From contig NZ_KQ948851.1 in assembly GCF_001514215.1 (NCBI RefSeq), forward strand, positions 553,434 through 617,433: 64,000 nucleotides of DNA. The letters are read 5' to 3'. A model generated the notes under the pieces. It saw only the letters and a program-made list of their open reading frames with translations, made no database searches and had not been told where the DNA came from. Shown piece after piece: positions 48,911 through 57,868 of the stretch (position 1 is its first letter; every line of letters begins with the position of its first letter). Origin of the DNA: Streptomyces bungoensis (GTDB lineage: Bacteria > Actinomycetota > Actinomycetes > Streptomycetales > Streptomycetaceae). A program made the translations under genes and the position numbers.

Positions 48911-51553
48911 TCACAGGTCACGCAGCTCCTCCACGGCGGGCCGGCCGGCGCTGCGGATGCCGTTCAGCGCGGCCGCCAGTACGGCGACGACGGCCGCGCC
49001 CGCGGTCAGGGCCAGGTAGCCGCCCGGCACCGACAGACTCGCGGGCGGCGGATCGAAGACACCCGTCAGGACCTTCACGAGCATCTCGGACAGGGCCCAG
49101 CCGATGAGGGCGCCGCCCGCCAGGCCACCGGCGGCCAGCAGCAGGGCCTCGGTGAGGACCATGCCGCGCAGTTGGCCGCTGCGAGCGCCCAGGACGGTGG
49201 CCACGGCGAAGGTACGGCGGCGCTCGGCGAGGCCCAGGGCGAGGACGAGCCCTCCCGCCCCGGCGGCCAGCAGCACCGCGAAGGCCAGCTCGATCCGGGT
49301 GAGTCCGGCCAGGTCGACGGAGGTCAGACTGGTGCCGACCGTGCCGCGCGTCTGCGTCAGGTCGGTGACCGTGGCGCCGGTGCCCAGCTGCTTGCGCAGA
49401 TGCGCGGCGATCTGCTGCTGGTGGCTGCCGCCCGTGTCGAGCAGGAAGGCGCCGACCGCGTCGCTGCCGGTCGCCCTCGCGACGTACGCGGCGTTGGCGA
49501 CGAAGAAGCTGTCCTTCGGCGCGGTCGGGAACTCCTTGACGATCCCGGCGTAGTGGAAGGGCACGGTGCGCAGCGTTTTCGTGCGGGCGTCCTGGATCCG
49601 GAGGTTGACGGTGTCGCCGGGGGAGAGCTGGAAGTCGTGCACGGTCTCCGCGCTGACCAGCAGGTTGTCGGGGCGCTGGGCGAGCCGGTGCATCAGCTGA
49701 CCGGCCGTGCCGCCCGAGAAGTAGGCGTCCTGGAGCGAGGTCGCCTTCGCGACGGTGGCGGGCCGGACGCCGTAGAGGTCCTGGAGGTCGGAGCCGACGT
49801 AGGCGTAGCGGTGCTGGAGGGGCTCGACGTTCCGGACGCCGGAGACCTTCAGCGTGTCGGCCGCGCTCGCCCGGACCTGTGCGCCGGGCGGTTCGGTGAC
49901 GGTGACGTCCGCGCCGTTGGTGAGGCGGGCGTCGACTTCGGACTGCTGACGGTAGGTGGAGTTGAAGACGGCCGTCGAGATCGCGAACGACACGGCGAGG
50001 GCGAGCAGTACCACGGAGCGGGCCAGCGGCCGCCGGTCGCGGGAGAGCACGGCCGCCGTGGTCGTGGCGAGGGTCGCGGTCAGCGGCCGGGCGAGGCGGG
50101 CCAGGGCCGGCCGGCCGTGGGCGAGGACCAGCAGGGTCAGCCGCCACAGCAGCAGGGCCGCGCCCAGCCACAACAGGGCCGGGCCGAGGAACGCCCAGTA
50201 GGAGACGGACACGCTGGGTACGCCCTCCGGGGCGAGGACGAGGGCGTACTGGTTGCCGGAGGAGGCGCGGAACACCAGCCAGGAGCCGGTCAGCAGCGCG
50301 AAGTCCAGGCCGTACCGCAGCCACCAGGGCGAACGCGACCCGCGCGGCTCCCGCCTGGTGTCGGCGACGGTCACCGTGCGCAGATCCCGCAGGGCGGGCA
50401 CGAGCACGGCGGCGGCGGCCACGGCCACGCCGAGGACGAAGGCGACGGCGTACCAGAGGGCCCAGGTGCCCGCGCCCGCCCCGAAGGAGGCGGCCCCGAA
50501 GGCGAGGCGGCCGGTGAGCGCGGCAAGCCCGAGCCCCGCCAGGCCGCCGACGGCCCCGACCAGCGCGGCCTCCAGGCCCGCGAGCGCGGTGACCTGACGG
50601 GGACGTAGCCCGCGCAGCCGTAGCAGGCCCTGCTCCCGGCGACGCCGTTCGCCGCCGGCCGCTGCGACCGCCACCGTCAGGGCGGCGGCCAGGACGGCGC
50701 CGGGCACGCCGAGGAAGAGGAAGAGGATCTGGGCGTAGAGGGCGTCCTGGCGGGCGGAGTCGAGGGCCGCGCCCAGGTTGTTGCCGACGAGCGCGGAACC
50801 GGCCGACCTGGCCTCCAGGTGGTGTGCGGCACCGGTGACCGAGGTGAAGGCGGCGGCCGGGTCGGCCGGCAGTCTCGCGTCGCGGGCCACGTGGATCTGG
50901 GTGGTGACGTCGGTGGCTCCCCGGGTGAGGGAGGCGAACCGGGCGGCGGGCAGGAGGACGACGTTGTCCGGGGGAGCGGTCGGCTGGGACTGTGTTGGCG
51001 CGCCGACCTTCTGGAACAGGGAGTCGGCCTGGGGCAGGTCGACCACGCCGTCCACCCGCACCTGCCGCAGTCCGGCGCCGGGCAGCCGTACGCCGATGGT
51101 GTCGCCGGGGGCGGCGTGCAGGTTGGAGGCGGTCTGCTGGGCGAGCAGGACGCCGGTGCCGGAGCCGGAGAGCGTGCGCAGTTCGTCGGGGAACTGGCTG
51201 CGGTAGCCGGCCGGCAGGCCGAGCGCGACGCCGGGGCCGGTCGTCTGTGTGCTGCCTCCCACGGTGGCGGTGAAGCCGGTGGTGCGGGCGAAGCCGACGG
51301 GCAGCGCGGCCCGGGTGCCGCCGGCGGCCTGCACCAGCGACCGGACGGCGTTCGGGTCGGCGCCCGGCTGTACCTCGACCTGCCAGTCCACGGCGACCGA
51401 GCGGACCGCGCGCTGGGTCATGGTCGCCTTGGACGCGGTGAGGAAGGAGCCGAGCGCGGCGACCAGGGCGACGGCGAGGGCGATCCCGGCGACGGCGGCC
51501 AGGAGCCGTCCGATGCGGTGGCGGGCCAGTCCGGCCGCCCAGGCGGTGATCAT
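48911..51553 (-). CDS. FtsX-like ABC transporter permease (MacB/BceB type)
   Basis: 880 residues with two FtsX domains. N-terminal helix LAAVAGIALAVALVAALG, a large extracytoplasmic domain (about residues 45-265), then three helices. A second extracytoplasmic domain spans about residues 535-715, with three final helices (LAFAVLLAAGAGGLVLALGL; LTEALLLAAGGLAGGALIGW; LALTAGAAVVAVLAAALNGI). About ten helices in total. Such permeases do not form a channel in the usual sense: they move lipoproteins or sense/expel membrane-active peptides. Overlaps the ATPase upstream by 4 bases. Confidence 0.92.
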   Translation of the reverse strand: MITAWAAGLARHRIGRLLAAVAGIALAVALVAALGSFLTASKATMTQRAVRSVAVDWQVEVQPGADPNAVRSLVQAAGGTRAALPVGFARTTGFTATVGGSTQTTGPGVALGLPAGYRSQFPDELRTLSGSGTGVLLAQQTASNLHAAPGDTIGVRLPGAGLRQVRVDGVVDLPQADSLFQKVGAPTQSQPTAPPDNVVLLPAARFASLTRGATDVTTQIHVARDARLPADPAAAFTSVTGAAHHLEARSAGSALVGNNLGAALDSARQDALYAQILFLFLGVPGAVLAAALTVAVAAAGGERRRREQGLLRLRGLRPRQVTALAGLEAALVGAVGGLAGLGLAALTGRLAFGAASFGAGAGTWALWYAVAFVLGVAVAAAAVLVPALRDLRTVTVADTRREPRGSRSPWWLRYGLDFALLTGSWLVFRASSGNQYALVLAPEGVPSVSVSYWAFLGPALLWLGAALLLWRLTLLVLAHGRPALARLARPLTATLATTTAAVLSRDRRPLARSVVLLALAVSFAISTAVFNSTYRQQSEVDARLTNGADVTVTEPPGAQVRASAADTLKVSGVRNVEPLQHRYAYVGSDLQDLYGVRPATVAKATSLQDAYFSGGTAGQLMHRLAQRPDNLLVSAETVHDFQLSPGDTVNLRIQDARTKTLRTVPFHYAGIVKEFPTAPKDSFFVANAAYVARATGSDAVGAFLLDTGGSHQQQIAAHLRKQLGTGATVTDLTQTRGTVGTSLTSVDLAGLTRIELAFAVLLAAGAGGLVLALGLAERRRTFAVATVLGARSGQLRGMVLTEALLLAAGGLAGGALIGWALSEMLVKVLTGVFDPPPASLSVPGGYLALTAGAAVVAVLAAALNGIRSAGRPAVEELRDL

Positions 51554-52239
51554 GACAGGCTCCCTCGTGGGTCCGGCGCTGGTGCTGCTTCGAGGGCGAG
51601 CAGCCGGCCGTCGCGCATGTGCCGCCGAAGGGTGAGCCGGGCGGCGACGGCGGGGTCGTGGGTGGTGACGACGAGGGCCGCGCCCGTCCGGTCGGCCGCC
51701 GCGAGCAGGGCGTCCAGGACGCGGGCGCCGGTGGCGTGGTCGAGGCGGCCGGTGGGCTCGTCCGCGAGGATCAGCCGCGGCGCCTGCGCCAGCACCCGGG
51801 CCACAGCCACTCGCTGGGCCTGGCCGCCGGAGATCTCGTCGGGCAGCCGGTCGGCCAGCCCGGCCGCGCCGACCACGTCGAGCGCCTCGGCGACCGGACG
51901 GAGGGTGTCCTCCTGCGGACGTCCCGCCAGGACGAGCGGCAGCGCGGTGTTCTCCGTGACGTCGAGGGCGGGGATGAGGCTGTCGGCCTGGAAGACGAGG
52001 CCGATGTCCCGGGGGGCGTGGAGTCCGGGCCGGGTGATCGTGCCGCTGGTGGGGCGTTCGAGCCCGGCCAGCAGATGGAGCAGGGACGACTTCCCCGACC
52101 CGGACGGTCCCACGATCGCCAGCCGGTCGCCGGAGCGGACGTCCAGATCGGCGCCGTGCACCGCCACCACGGCGGTGTGGCCCCGGCCGAAGGTGAGCGC
52201 GACGCCCCGGCAGGAGACGAGCAGGTCAGCGGAGGACAT
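51550..52239 (-). CDS. ABC transporter ATP-binding protein (MacB/LolD type)
   Basis: 229 residues from the ATG at 52239 (GGAGAG upstream). Walker A GPSGSGKSS, Q-loop LVFQADSLIPAL, signature ISGGQAQRVAVARVLA, Walker B LILADEPTGRLD and H-loop VTTHDPAVA. It overlaps the preceding ATPase by 14 bases and the permease by 4. Two ATPases for one large permease suggests a heterodimeric engine. Confidence 0.93.
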   Translation of the reverse strand: MSSADLLVSCRGVALTFGRGHTAVVAVHGADLDVRSGDRLAIVGPSGSGKSSLLHLLAGLERPTSGTITRPGLHAPRDIGLVFQADSLIPALDVTENTALPLVLAGRPQEDTLRPVAEALDVVGAAGLADRLPDEISGGQAQRVAVARVLAQAPRLILADEPTGRLDHATGARVLDALLAAADRTGAALVVTTHDPAVAARLTLRRHMRDGRLLALEAAPAPDPRGSLS

Positions 52240-52975
52240 GGCTGCTCTCCTTCGCCTGAGCGGTTCCCTCGTGTCCCTCGTGTCCCTCGCGGGCCCGCCC
52301 ATCGTCCAGTGTGATCACTCGGTCGGCGCCCCGCACCGCTTCCGCGCTGTGCGTCACGATCAGCACCGCGCAACCGTCTGCCGCCCGGTCCCGCAGCATC
52401 CGCAGCACCAACTCCTCGGTCACGCCGTCGAGTTCGCCGGTCGGCTCGTCGGCCAGTAGCACGGCGGGGGAGTTGGCCAGCGCGACGGCGAGCCCGGCCC
52501 GGGCCAGCTCACCGCCGGACAGCTGCCGCGGCAGCGCGCCCGACCGCCGCCCGAGCCCCATCTGTTCCAGCAGCGCTGCGGCCCGCACGGCGGGACGGCC
52601 GCGCACCGCATGCTGGGCGAGTCGGATGTTGTCGCGCACGGTCAGATGCGGCAGTAGGTTATGGGACTGCAGGAGCACTCCCACATGGCGCGCGCGCAGC
52701 CGGGCGCGTTCGGTCTCGGGCCGGTGGCTGATGCGCACGCCCGCCACCCGGACCTCGCCGCCCGACGGCTCGTCGAGCCCGGCCAGGCACGCCAGCAGGG
52801 TCGACTTGCCCGCCCCTGACGGGCCGACGACGGCGACCGTCTCCCCCCGCCGTACCCGCAGTGACACTCCGCGCAGCGCGAGCGTCTCCTCCTCGCCGGC
52901 CCGGTAGAAGCGGTAGAGCTCCCGGGCGGCCAGCACCACGTCGTCGTCGGACGGTCCGGCGGGCATCGCACTCAC
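52226..52975 (-). CDS. ABC transporter ATP-binding protein (second ATPase)
   Basis: 249 residues if started at the GTG 52975, which overlaps the lipoprotein stop (GTGA); ATG 52966 is the alternative. Walker A GPSGAGKST, Q-loop LLQSHNLLPHL, signature LSGGELARAGLAVALA, Walker B VLLADEPTGELD, H-loop VTHSAEAV. C-terminal GHEGHEG repeat. Partner of the ATPase at 51550. Confidence 0.92.
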   Translation of the reverse strand: MSAMPAGPSDDDVVLAARELYRFYRAGEEETLALRGVSLRVRRGETVAVVGPSGAGKSTLLACLAGLDEPSGGEVRVAGVRISHRPETERARLRARHVGVLLQSHNLLPHLTVRDNIRLAQHAVRGRPAVRAAALLEQMGLGRRSGALPRQLSGGELARAGLAVALANSPAVLLADEPTGELDGVTEELVLRMLRDRAADGCAVLIVTHSAEAVRGADRVITLDDGRAREGHEGHEGTAQAKESSHVLR

Positions 52976-53595
52976 CGCCACGCGAACGAGTCGCTGACGA
53001 TCCGCCACGGGTCGACGTTGTCGGCGTTGACCGGGCCGGACAGCGTCAGGTCCACCTCGTGGCCCTGCCGGTAGAAGGCGTACCGCTCGAACGCGTCGCG
53101 CACCACCTTGCCGGTGACCGGGTCCTTGGCCGAGTCGCCCTGGTAGGCGAGGAGGACGACGGGGCCCGCTTTACGGGTCACCTGCGACACCTTCGGCGAT
53201 GCGAACTTCGGCACCTGCCCGCGCAGTCGAGGTACGACCGTGTTCTTGACGGAGGTGACGGTCGGGGCGGTGGAGGCGTTGGCCGTGGCGATGGTGACGC
53301 TGTTCAGCTTGTCCGTGAAGACGGTCGTTGCGCCCTTGTCGGTGCGGGCCCAACCCTCCGGTACCTTCACCGTGAATCCGGTGAAGCCGCCGGTGGGACG
53401 GTAGGCCACGAACACCTGGTTGTCGGGGATGTCGCCGGGCGGGTTCGACTCGGTGGGGGCCGGGTTCGCCGCCCGCACCGGGGCCGTCGAACCCGAGCCG
53501 GAATGCGCCCCGGACGACGATCCGGAACACCCCGCGATCACGGCCGCGACCACCGTCACTGCGACGAGGCCGGCGGAGATACGTTTGTACGACAT
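52972..53595 (-). CDS. Lipoprotein of an ABC transporter/sensor locus
   Basis: 207 residues from the ATG at 53595 (GGGAGGG upstream). Signal peptide with lipobox IAGCSG (Cys about 22), a Ser/Gly linker, then a folded domain: FTGFTVKVPEGWARTDKGAT, SVTIATANASTAPTVTSVKN and KDPVTGKVVRDAFERYAFYR. The domain resembles the PsbP/LpqN-like lipoproteins of actinobacteria. First gene of the operon with two ATPases and the FtsX-like permease, and divergent from the histidine kinase. It may be the cargo or periplasmic sensor of the system. Confidence 0.82.
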   Translation of the reverse strand: MSYKRISAGLVAVTVVAAVIAGCSGSSSGAHSGSGSTAPVRAANPAPTESNPPGDIPDNQVFVAYRPTGGFTGFTVKVPEGWARTDKGATTVFTDKLNSVTIATANASTAPTVTSVKNTVVPRLRGQVPKFASPKVSQVTRKAGPVVLLAYQGDSAKDPVTGKVVRDAFERYAFYRQGHEVDLTLSGPVNADNVDPWRIVSDSFAWR

Positions 53596-53753
53596 GCCAC
53601 TGCCCTCCCGAGCTACTGCCGGGTCCTGCTCTCCTGCCATGTCACCGACGCTAGAGAGCCGTCGGTTAACGCCCCGCACGCCGACGGTTAGACGACGGCA
53701 AAAGCGCGTGGCGCACCGCCCACGGACCGGCCGGGCGCCCGCAGGATGGGGGC

Positions 53754-55073
53754 ATGAGACAGCGCGTGGTGCGAGTCGCCCTCACCGCCGCCCTGGTCGC
53801 CGTCGTCCTCCTCGCCGTCCCGCTGGCCCTGGCGATCAGGTCGTCCCTCTACGCCGACCAGCGCGACACCCTGGAGCGGGCGGCTCTGTCGGGGGCGGTA
53901 CGCGTCAGCCCGGACTACGCGACCGGCGACCCCGTGGAACTGCCCGCGCCACCGCCCGACGGCGGTCTCGGTCTGTACGACCCCTCGCTGCGGCTGCGGG
54001 CCGGCACCGGCCCCCGCACCGGCGACGCGGCCGTGCGACGGGCGCTGGCCGCGGAGGTGGTGCGCGGCCGGCCGGGCGGCGACCTGGTCGTCGCGGTACC
54101 CGTCTCGCACGCCGAGCGGGTGATCGGCGTCGTACGGGCCTCCTCGCCCGCAGCCGCCGTACGCCACCGGGTCCTGATCGCCTGGGCGGTCCTCGCCGGG
54201 GTCTGCGCCCTCGCGCTGACCGTGGCCGTCCTCGTCGCCCGCAGGCAGGCGCGGGTGCTGGCCGCGCCGCTGGAGGACCTCTCCCGGCACTGCCGGGCCG
54301 TCACCGCAGGCGACCTGAGCGCCCGGGCCGCGCCCAGCAGCGTCGCCGAGATCGACCAGGTCGCGCGGACCCACAACGAGATGCTGCACAGCCTGACCGA
54401 ACTCCTGCGCCACGAGCGCGACTTCACCGCCAACGCCTCCCACCAGCTGCGCACCCCGCTCGCCGGGCTGCAGCTCACCCTGGAGGCGGGGATCGCCCAG
54501 GACGACGACGCCCGGCTGCGGCCCGCCCTGGAGGAGGCCCTGGCCACCACACGCCGCCTGCACCGGACGGTGGAGGAGGTGCTGCGCCTGTCCCGCTCCC
54601 ACGGCCTGCCGCGTCGGCCCGCCCCCGACACGCCCGTGTCGCAGCTGCTGCGCGAGACCGAGGAGCGCTGGCACGGACTGTTCGCCCGCGACGGCAGACG
54701 CCTGGAGGCCGCGGTCCTCGAGACGGGGGACGACGTTCGCGTCCTCGGCGCCCCCGTCACCGAGATCCTCGGCGTCCTGCTGGAGAACGCGCGCGTCCAC
54801 GGGCGCGGCACCGTGCGCCTCACGGCCCGCGACCTCGGGGAGGCCGTCGCTTTCGATGTGACCGACGAGGGCGCGGTGGACGGCGAGGCGTCCCGGCTGT
54901 TCGACCGCGGCCGCACCGGCGCGGGGGAGGGCTCCGGCATCGGCCTGTCCCTCGCCCGCGATCTGGCCGTGTCCCTGGGCGGCAGACTCTCCCTGACCAG
55001 CCGCCGTCCAGCCGCCTTCACCCTGCTCGTCCCCGTACGCCGCGAGGAGCCCGGCTCCGAGGGCGACGGCTGA
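53754..55073 (+). CDS. Sensor histidine kinase (HisKA/HATPase_c)
   Basis: 439 residues. Helix at about residues 8-28, an extracytoplasmic domain to about 138, a second helix (VLIAWAVLAGVCALALTVAV), a HAMP domain, and the H-box TANASHQLRTPLAGLQLTLE (His about 236). N box TEILGVLLENARVHG; G box GEGSGIGLSLARDLAVSLGG. Divergent from the lipoprotein-ABC-regulator operon. The OmpR-type regulator at 48130-48858 at the other end of that operon is its probable partner. Confidence 0.92.
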   Translation: MRQRVVRVALTAALVAVVLLAVPLALAIRSSLYADQRDTLERAALSGAVRVSPDYATGDPVELPAPPPDGGLGLYDPSLRLRAGTGPRTGDAAVRRALAAEVVRGRPGGDLVVAVPVSHAERVIGVVRASSPAAAVRHRVLIAWAVLAGVCALALTVAVLVARRQARVLAAPLEDLSRHCRAVTAGDLSARAAPSSVAEIDQVARTHNEMLHSLTELLRHERDFTANASHQLRTPLAGLQLTLEAGIAQDDDARLRPALEEALATTRRLHRTVEEVLRLSRSHGLPRRPAPDTPVSQLLRETEERWHGLFARDGRRLEAAVLETGDDVRVLGAPVTEILGVLLENARVHGRGTVRLTARDLGEAVAFDVTDEGAVDGEASRLFDRGRTGAGEGSGIGLSLARDLAVSLGGRLSLTSRRPAAFTLLVPVRREEPGSEGDG

Positions 55074-55080
55074 GGAGGGT

Positions 55081-56115
55081 TCAGGCGCCTGCTGCGGTGG
55101 GAGCCGGTCGCAGCCGGGTGACGATCCGGTTCGCGGCAATCTTCTGCAGCAGCCCGTAGGCGAGGACCGGCAGCAGCAGGTGCGGTTTGTCGGGCAGGGA
55201 CGTGGTGATCAGCACCGCGCTGGCGCTGCTGTTGTTCATGCCGCAGGCGAGCGTCAGCGACGAGGCGGTCCCCGCCTCCAGCCGCAGGAAGTGGGCGGCG
55301 ACCCGGCCGAGGACGAAGGAGAGCAGGCAGACCAGGGCGGCCACGGCCAGGGCAGCGGCGAGCAGGAGCGGTCGTGGCCGTGTGAGGACGGATCCGAGGG
55401 CGCCGCTGGCGTTGACGTAGGTCAGGACCAGCGAACCGGCCATGGCCGACGGCGTCACCGTCGTGACCAGGCGGCCCAGCCATCGCGCGGGCAGGACGAG
55501 TGCACCCAACAAGCCCGCCGCGCAGGGAAGGACCACGGCGGTGAGGGCGAAGTCACCCTGGGTCAGCCGGCCGGTCGCGGCGAGGGTGTGCGCGTAGCCG
55601 CCGCTGAGCAGCGGCGACAGCGTCGCCAGCAACACGGGGGTGGTCAGCGGGCTGAGGAGGGTGGAGGCCAGGACGAGACCCACCATGGTCGGCTGATCTC
55701 CGTCGCCCTTGTCGGTCCACACGGTCGCCCCGGCGGCGACGGGCATCGCCACGACGAGGATCATCGCGGTGAGCAGTCCGCTGCCGCCGTCGGCGTCCGG
55801 GGTGCGCCGCAGCAGGAGGGCGACGAGCGGCACGACCGCCAGTGGGATCGCCAGGTGCAGCACGAGGCCGGAGAGCAGGGCCTTCGGACGCCGCAGCAGG
55901 GTGCCCAGCGCGCGGACGGGGACCTGGAGCCCGGCCGAGAACAGCACCAGGGACAGCAGGAGCGGTGCGGTGTGCACTGTCAGGTGCGACGGCGGCAAGT
56001 GGTGGGGGCGGCGCAGCCACAGGCCGGGGGCGGGCAGGACCAGGGCGAGGGGGTAGGACAGGACGATGGCGCGGCCGAGCCGGTGCCGCAGCCAGGACGC
56101 GGCGCTTGTGTGCAT
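55081..56115 (-). CDS. Bile acid:sodium symporter (BASS) family protein
   Basis: 344 residues, nine to ten helices. Family features include LLLSLVLFSAGLQVPVRAL near helix 2, VVAMPVAAGATVWTDKGDGD, and LEAGTASSLTLACGMNNSSA, where the G-M-x-N-x-x-x-A motif of the crossover region (sodium site) is clear. The substrate is unknown; bacterial relatives carry organic anions, and arsenite carriers (Acr3) are distantly related but lack this motif. Convergent with the kinase gene, 7 bases between stops. Confidence 0.85.
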   Translation of the reverse strand: MHTSAASWLRHRLGRAIVLSYPLALVLPAPGLWLRRPHHLPPSHLTVHTAPLLLSLVLFSAGLQVPVRALGTLLRRPKALLSGLVLHLAIPLAVVPLVALLLRRTPDADGGSGLLTAMILVVAMPVAAGATVWTDKGDGDQPTMVGLVLASTLLSPLTTPVLLATLSPLLSGGYAHTLAATGRLTQGDFALTAVVLPCAAGLLGALVLPARWLGRLVTTVTPSAMAGSLVLTYVNASGALGSVLTRPRPLLLAAALAVAALVCLLSFVLGRVAAHFLRLEAGTASSLTLACGMNNSSASAVLITTSLPDKPHLLLPVLAYGLLQKIAANRIVTRLRPAPTAAGA

Positions 56116-56527
56116 GGCCCCATCGTGATCGGGCCTGACCTGGCGGGCCGGGAAAGCCGCGCGGCAGTCAGGATGCGTTCAGGTCACCGTCGGCAGCGTC
56201 CCGCCCACCTGGGAACTCTCCGAGACTCCCGGACCCGGCACAAGTGCCTCCGCTCGCCTTTCCACCGTCCGCGCTGAAACAAGGTCCCCGAGTCACCGGC
56301 TACATTCGGATCACCGAGGTGCTGATCGTCGCCGCCATCCAGGCCGCCGCGCTGGTTGTGCTGTGGTGCACCCGGGCCGTGTGGTTCACGCCCGCCGCTG
56401 AGTGGTGCACGTGCGAGCAGGCACCGGGCGTTCCGGTCACCACGCCGCTGCGCGGCCGAGCATGGAGCGACGGACACGTTCGAAAGCCGGGGTGACACGG
56501 CACGGGGACGGCCTTGAGGAATCTGTG
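56116..56527. other. Intergenic, no supported gene
   Basis: 412 bases between the start of the BASS gene and the 3' end of the iron-uptake operon. Short frames on both strands lack ribosome sites and recognisable content. Confidence 0.45.
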
Positions 56528-57868
56528 TCAGCTCGTGAGCATCCCGCGGCCGAACCAGTCCTTGGTGTCGCGGACTCCGGGCAGGGCGAAGAAGTAGCCG
56601 CCGCCGGTGGGTGAGATGTAGTCGACGAGGGGTTCGTCGATCAGCCGGGTCTGGGTGGCCTCGAACTGGCGCTTGAGGTCCTGCTGGTAGCAGCAGAAGA
56701 CCAGGCCCATGTCGAGGTTGCCGACATCGTCGATTCCGCGGTCGTAGTTGTAGCCGCGGCGCAGGATGCGGGAGTCGTCCGTGGCGGCGGTGCGTGGGTT
56801 GGCGAGGCGGATGTGGGCGTCGAGGGGGATCGCGTTGCCGTGCGGATCCTTGGCGTAGTTGGGGACATCGGTCTCCTTGACGCCGTCGAGCGGGGCGCCG
56901 GTGTCCTTGCGGCGGCCGAACATCTTCTCCTGCTCGGTGAGGGAGACCCGGTCCCAGAACTCGACGAGCATGCGGATGATCCGTATGACCTGGTAGCTGC
57001 CGCCCCTGGCCCATGCGGGCTCGCCGGCGCCGCCCCCGACCCATATGAGGCGGTTGCTTTCTCGGGACGAGGTGACGTCTGGGTTGGCGATGCCGTCCTT
57101 GAAGCCGAGCAGGTTGCGCTGGGCGCCGCTGGGGCGGGGCGTGTTCTGGAAGCCGTCGATGCGCCACTTGATCTGCATGGCCCCACGGGTGTGCCGGGCG
57201 ATGTCGCGCAAGGCGTGCAGGACGGTGTCCTGACGGTTGGCGCAGATCTGCAGGGACAGGTCGCCGTGGCACTCGGCGGGCTTGAGGTTGTCGTTGGGGA
57301 AGGTCCGCATGGGAGTCAGGCGGCGGGGCTTGGCCGTGGCGAGGCCGTAGCGGTCGTCGAAGAGGGACGCGCCGACGCCGACGGTGATGGTGAGTCCGTC
57401 GGCGGGGACGGTCGGGCCGAGGATGCCGTTGTCGGAGGGCGGGGCGCCGACGCCGAGGTCGGCGGGGGTGCCGCCGGAGGTCAGGAAGCGGGCCCGGCTG
57501 GTGAGCGTCTTCAGCAACTCCACCAACTGCGCGCGGTCTTCGGCGATGACGGTGAAGGAGACGAAGGTGGCAGCGGCCGGCGCCGGGGTGATGATGCCGG
57601 CCTGGTGGAGGCCGTGGAAGGGCACTTCGGCGGCGTTCTCCGTCTGCGCGGCCGCCTGTGCGGTGCCACCGCCGCTCTCGGCGAGCGCGAGCCCGCCGCC
57701 GGCCAGAACCGCGCCGGCCGCTCCGGCGCCGAGGGCCGTCTTCACGAAGGAGCGGCGGTCGGCGCCGGCCGGGCAGCCACCCTGCGGGGCGGGGGTTTCG
57801 GCGGACGGCATGGGGGCGTTCCCTTCGGTGCGTGCGAGGTCGTCGATGCGGTGGTGTGCGGTGGTCAT
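56528..57868 (-). CDS. efeB: EfeB deferrochelatase / DyP-type peroxidase
   Basis: 446 residues. A twin-arginine signal [20 protein letters not shown] (Arg38-Arg39) marks Tat export with heme inserted. DyP motifs: [12 protein letters not shown] (GxxDG with the distal Asp), [14 protein letters not shown] with the candidate proximal His, [13 protein letters not shown] and [19 protein letters not shown]. It works with EfeU/EfeO in ferrous/heme iron uptake. The start overlaps the EfeUO stop by one base (TGATG), so expression is coupled. Confidence 0.93.
   Translation of the reverse strand: MTTAHHRIDDLARTEGNAPMPSAETPAPQGGCPAGADRRSFVKTALGAGAAGAVLAGGGLALAESGGGTAQAAAQTENAAEVPFHGLHQAGIITPAPAAATFVSFTVIAEDRAQLVELLKTLTSRARFLTSGGTPADLGVGAPPSDNGILGPTVPADGLTITVGVGASLFDDRYGLATAKPRRLTPMRTFPNDNLKPAECHGDLSLQICANRQDTVLHALRDIARHTRGAMQIKWRIDGFQNTPRPSGAQRNLLGFKDGIANPDVTSSRESNRLIWVGGGAGEPAWARGGSYQVIRIIRMLVEFWDRVSLTEQEKMFGRRKDTGAPLDGVKETDVPNYAKDPHGNAIPLDAHIRLANPRTAATDDSRILRRGYNYDRGIDDVGNLDMGLVFCCYQQDLKRQFEATQTRLIDEPLVDYISPTGGGYFFALPGVRDTKDWFGRGMLTS

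Noticed and set aside
48857..50608. 583-codon plus-strand frame over the FtsX-like permease
   Set aside because: Antisense shadow of a clear membrane protein; repetitive Gly/Arg/Gln composition, no motif.
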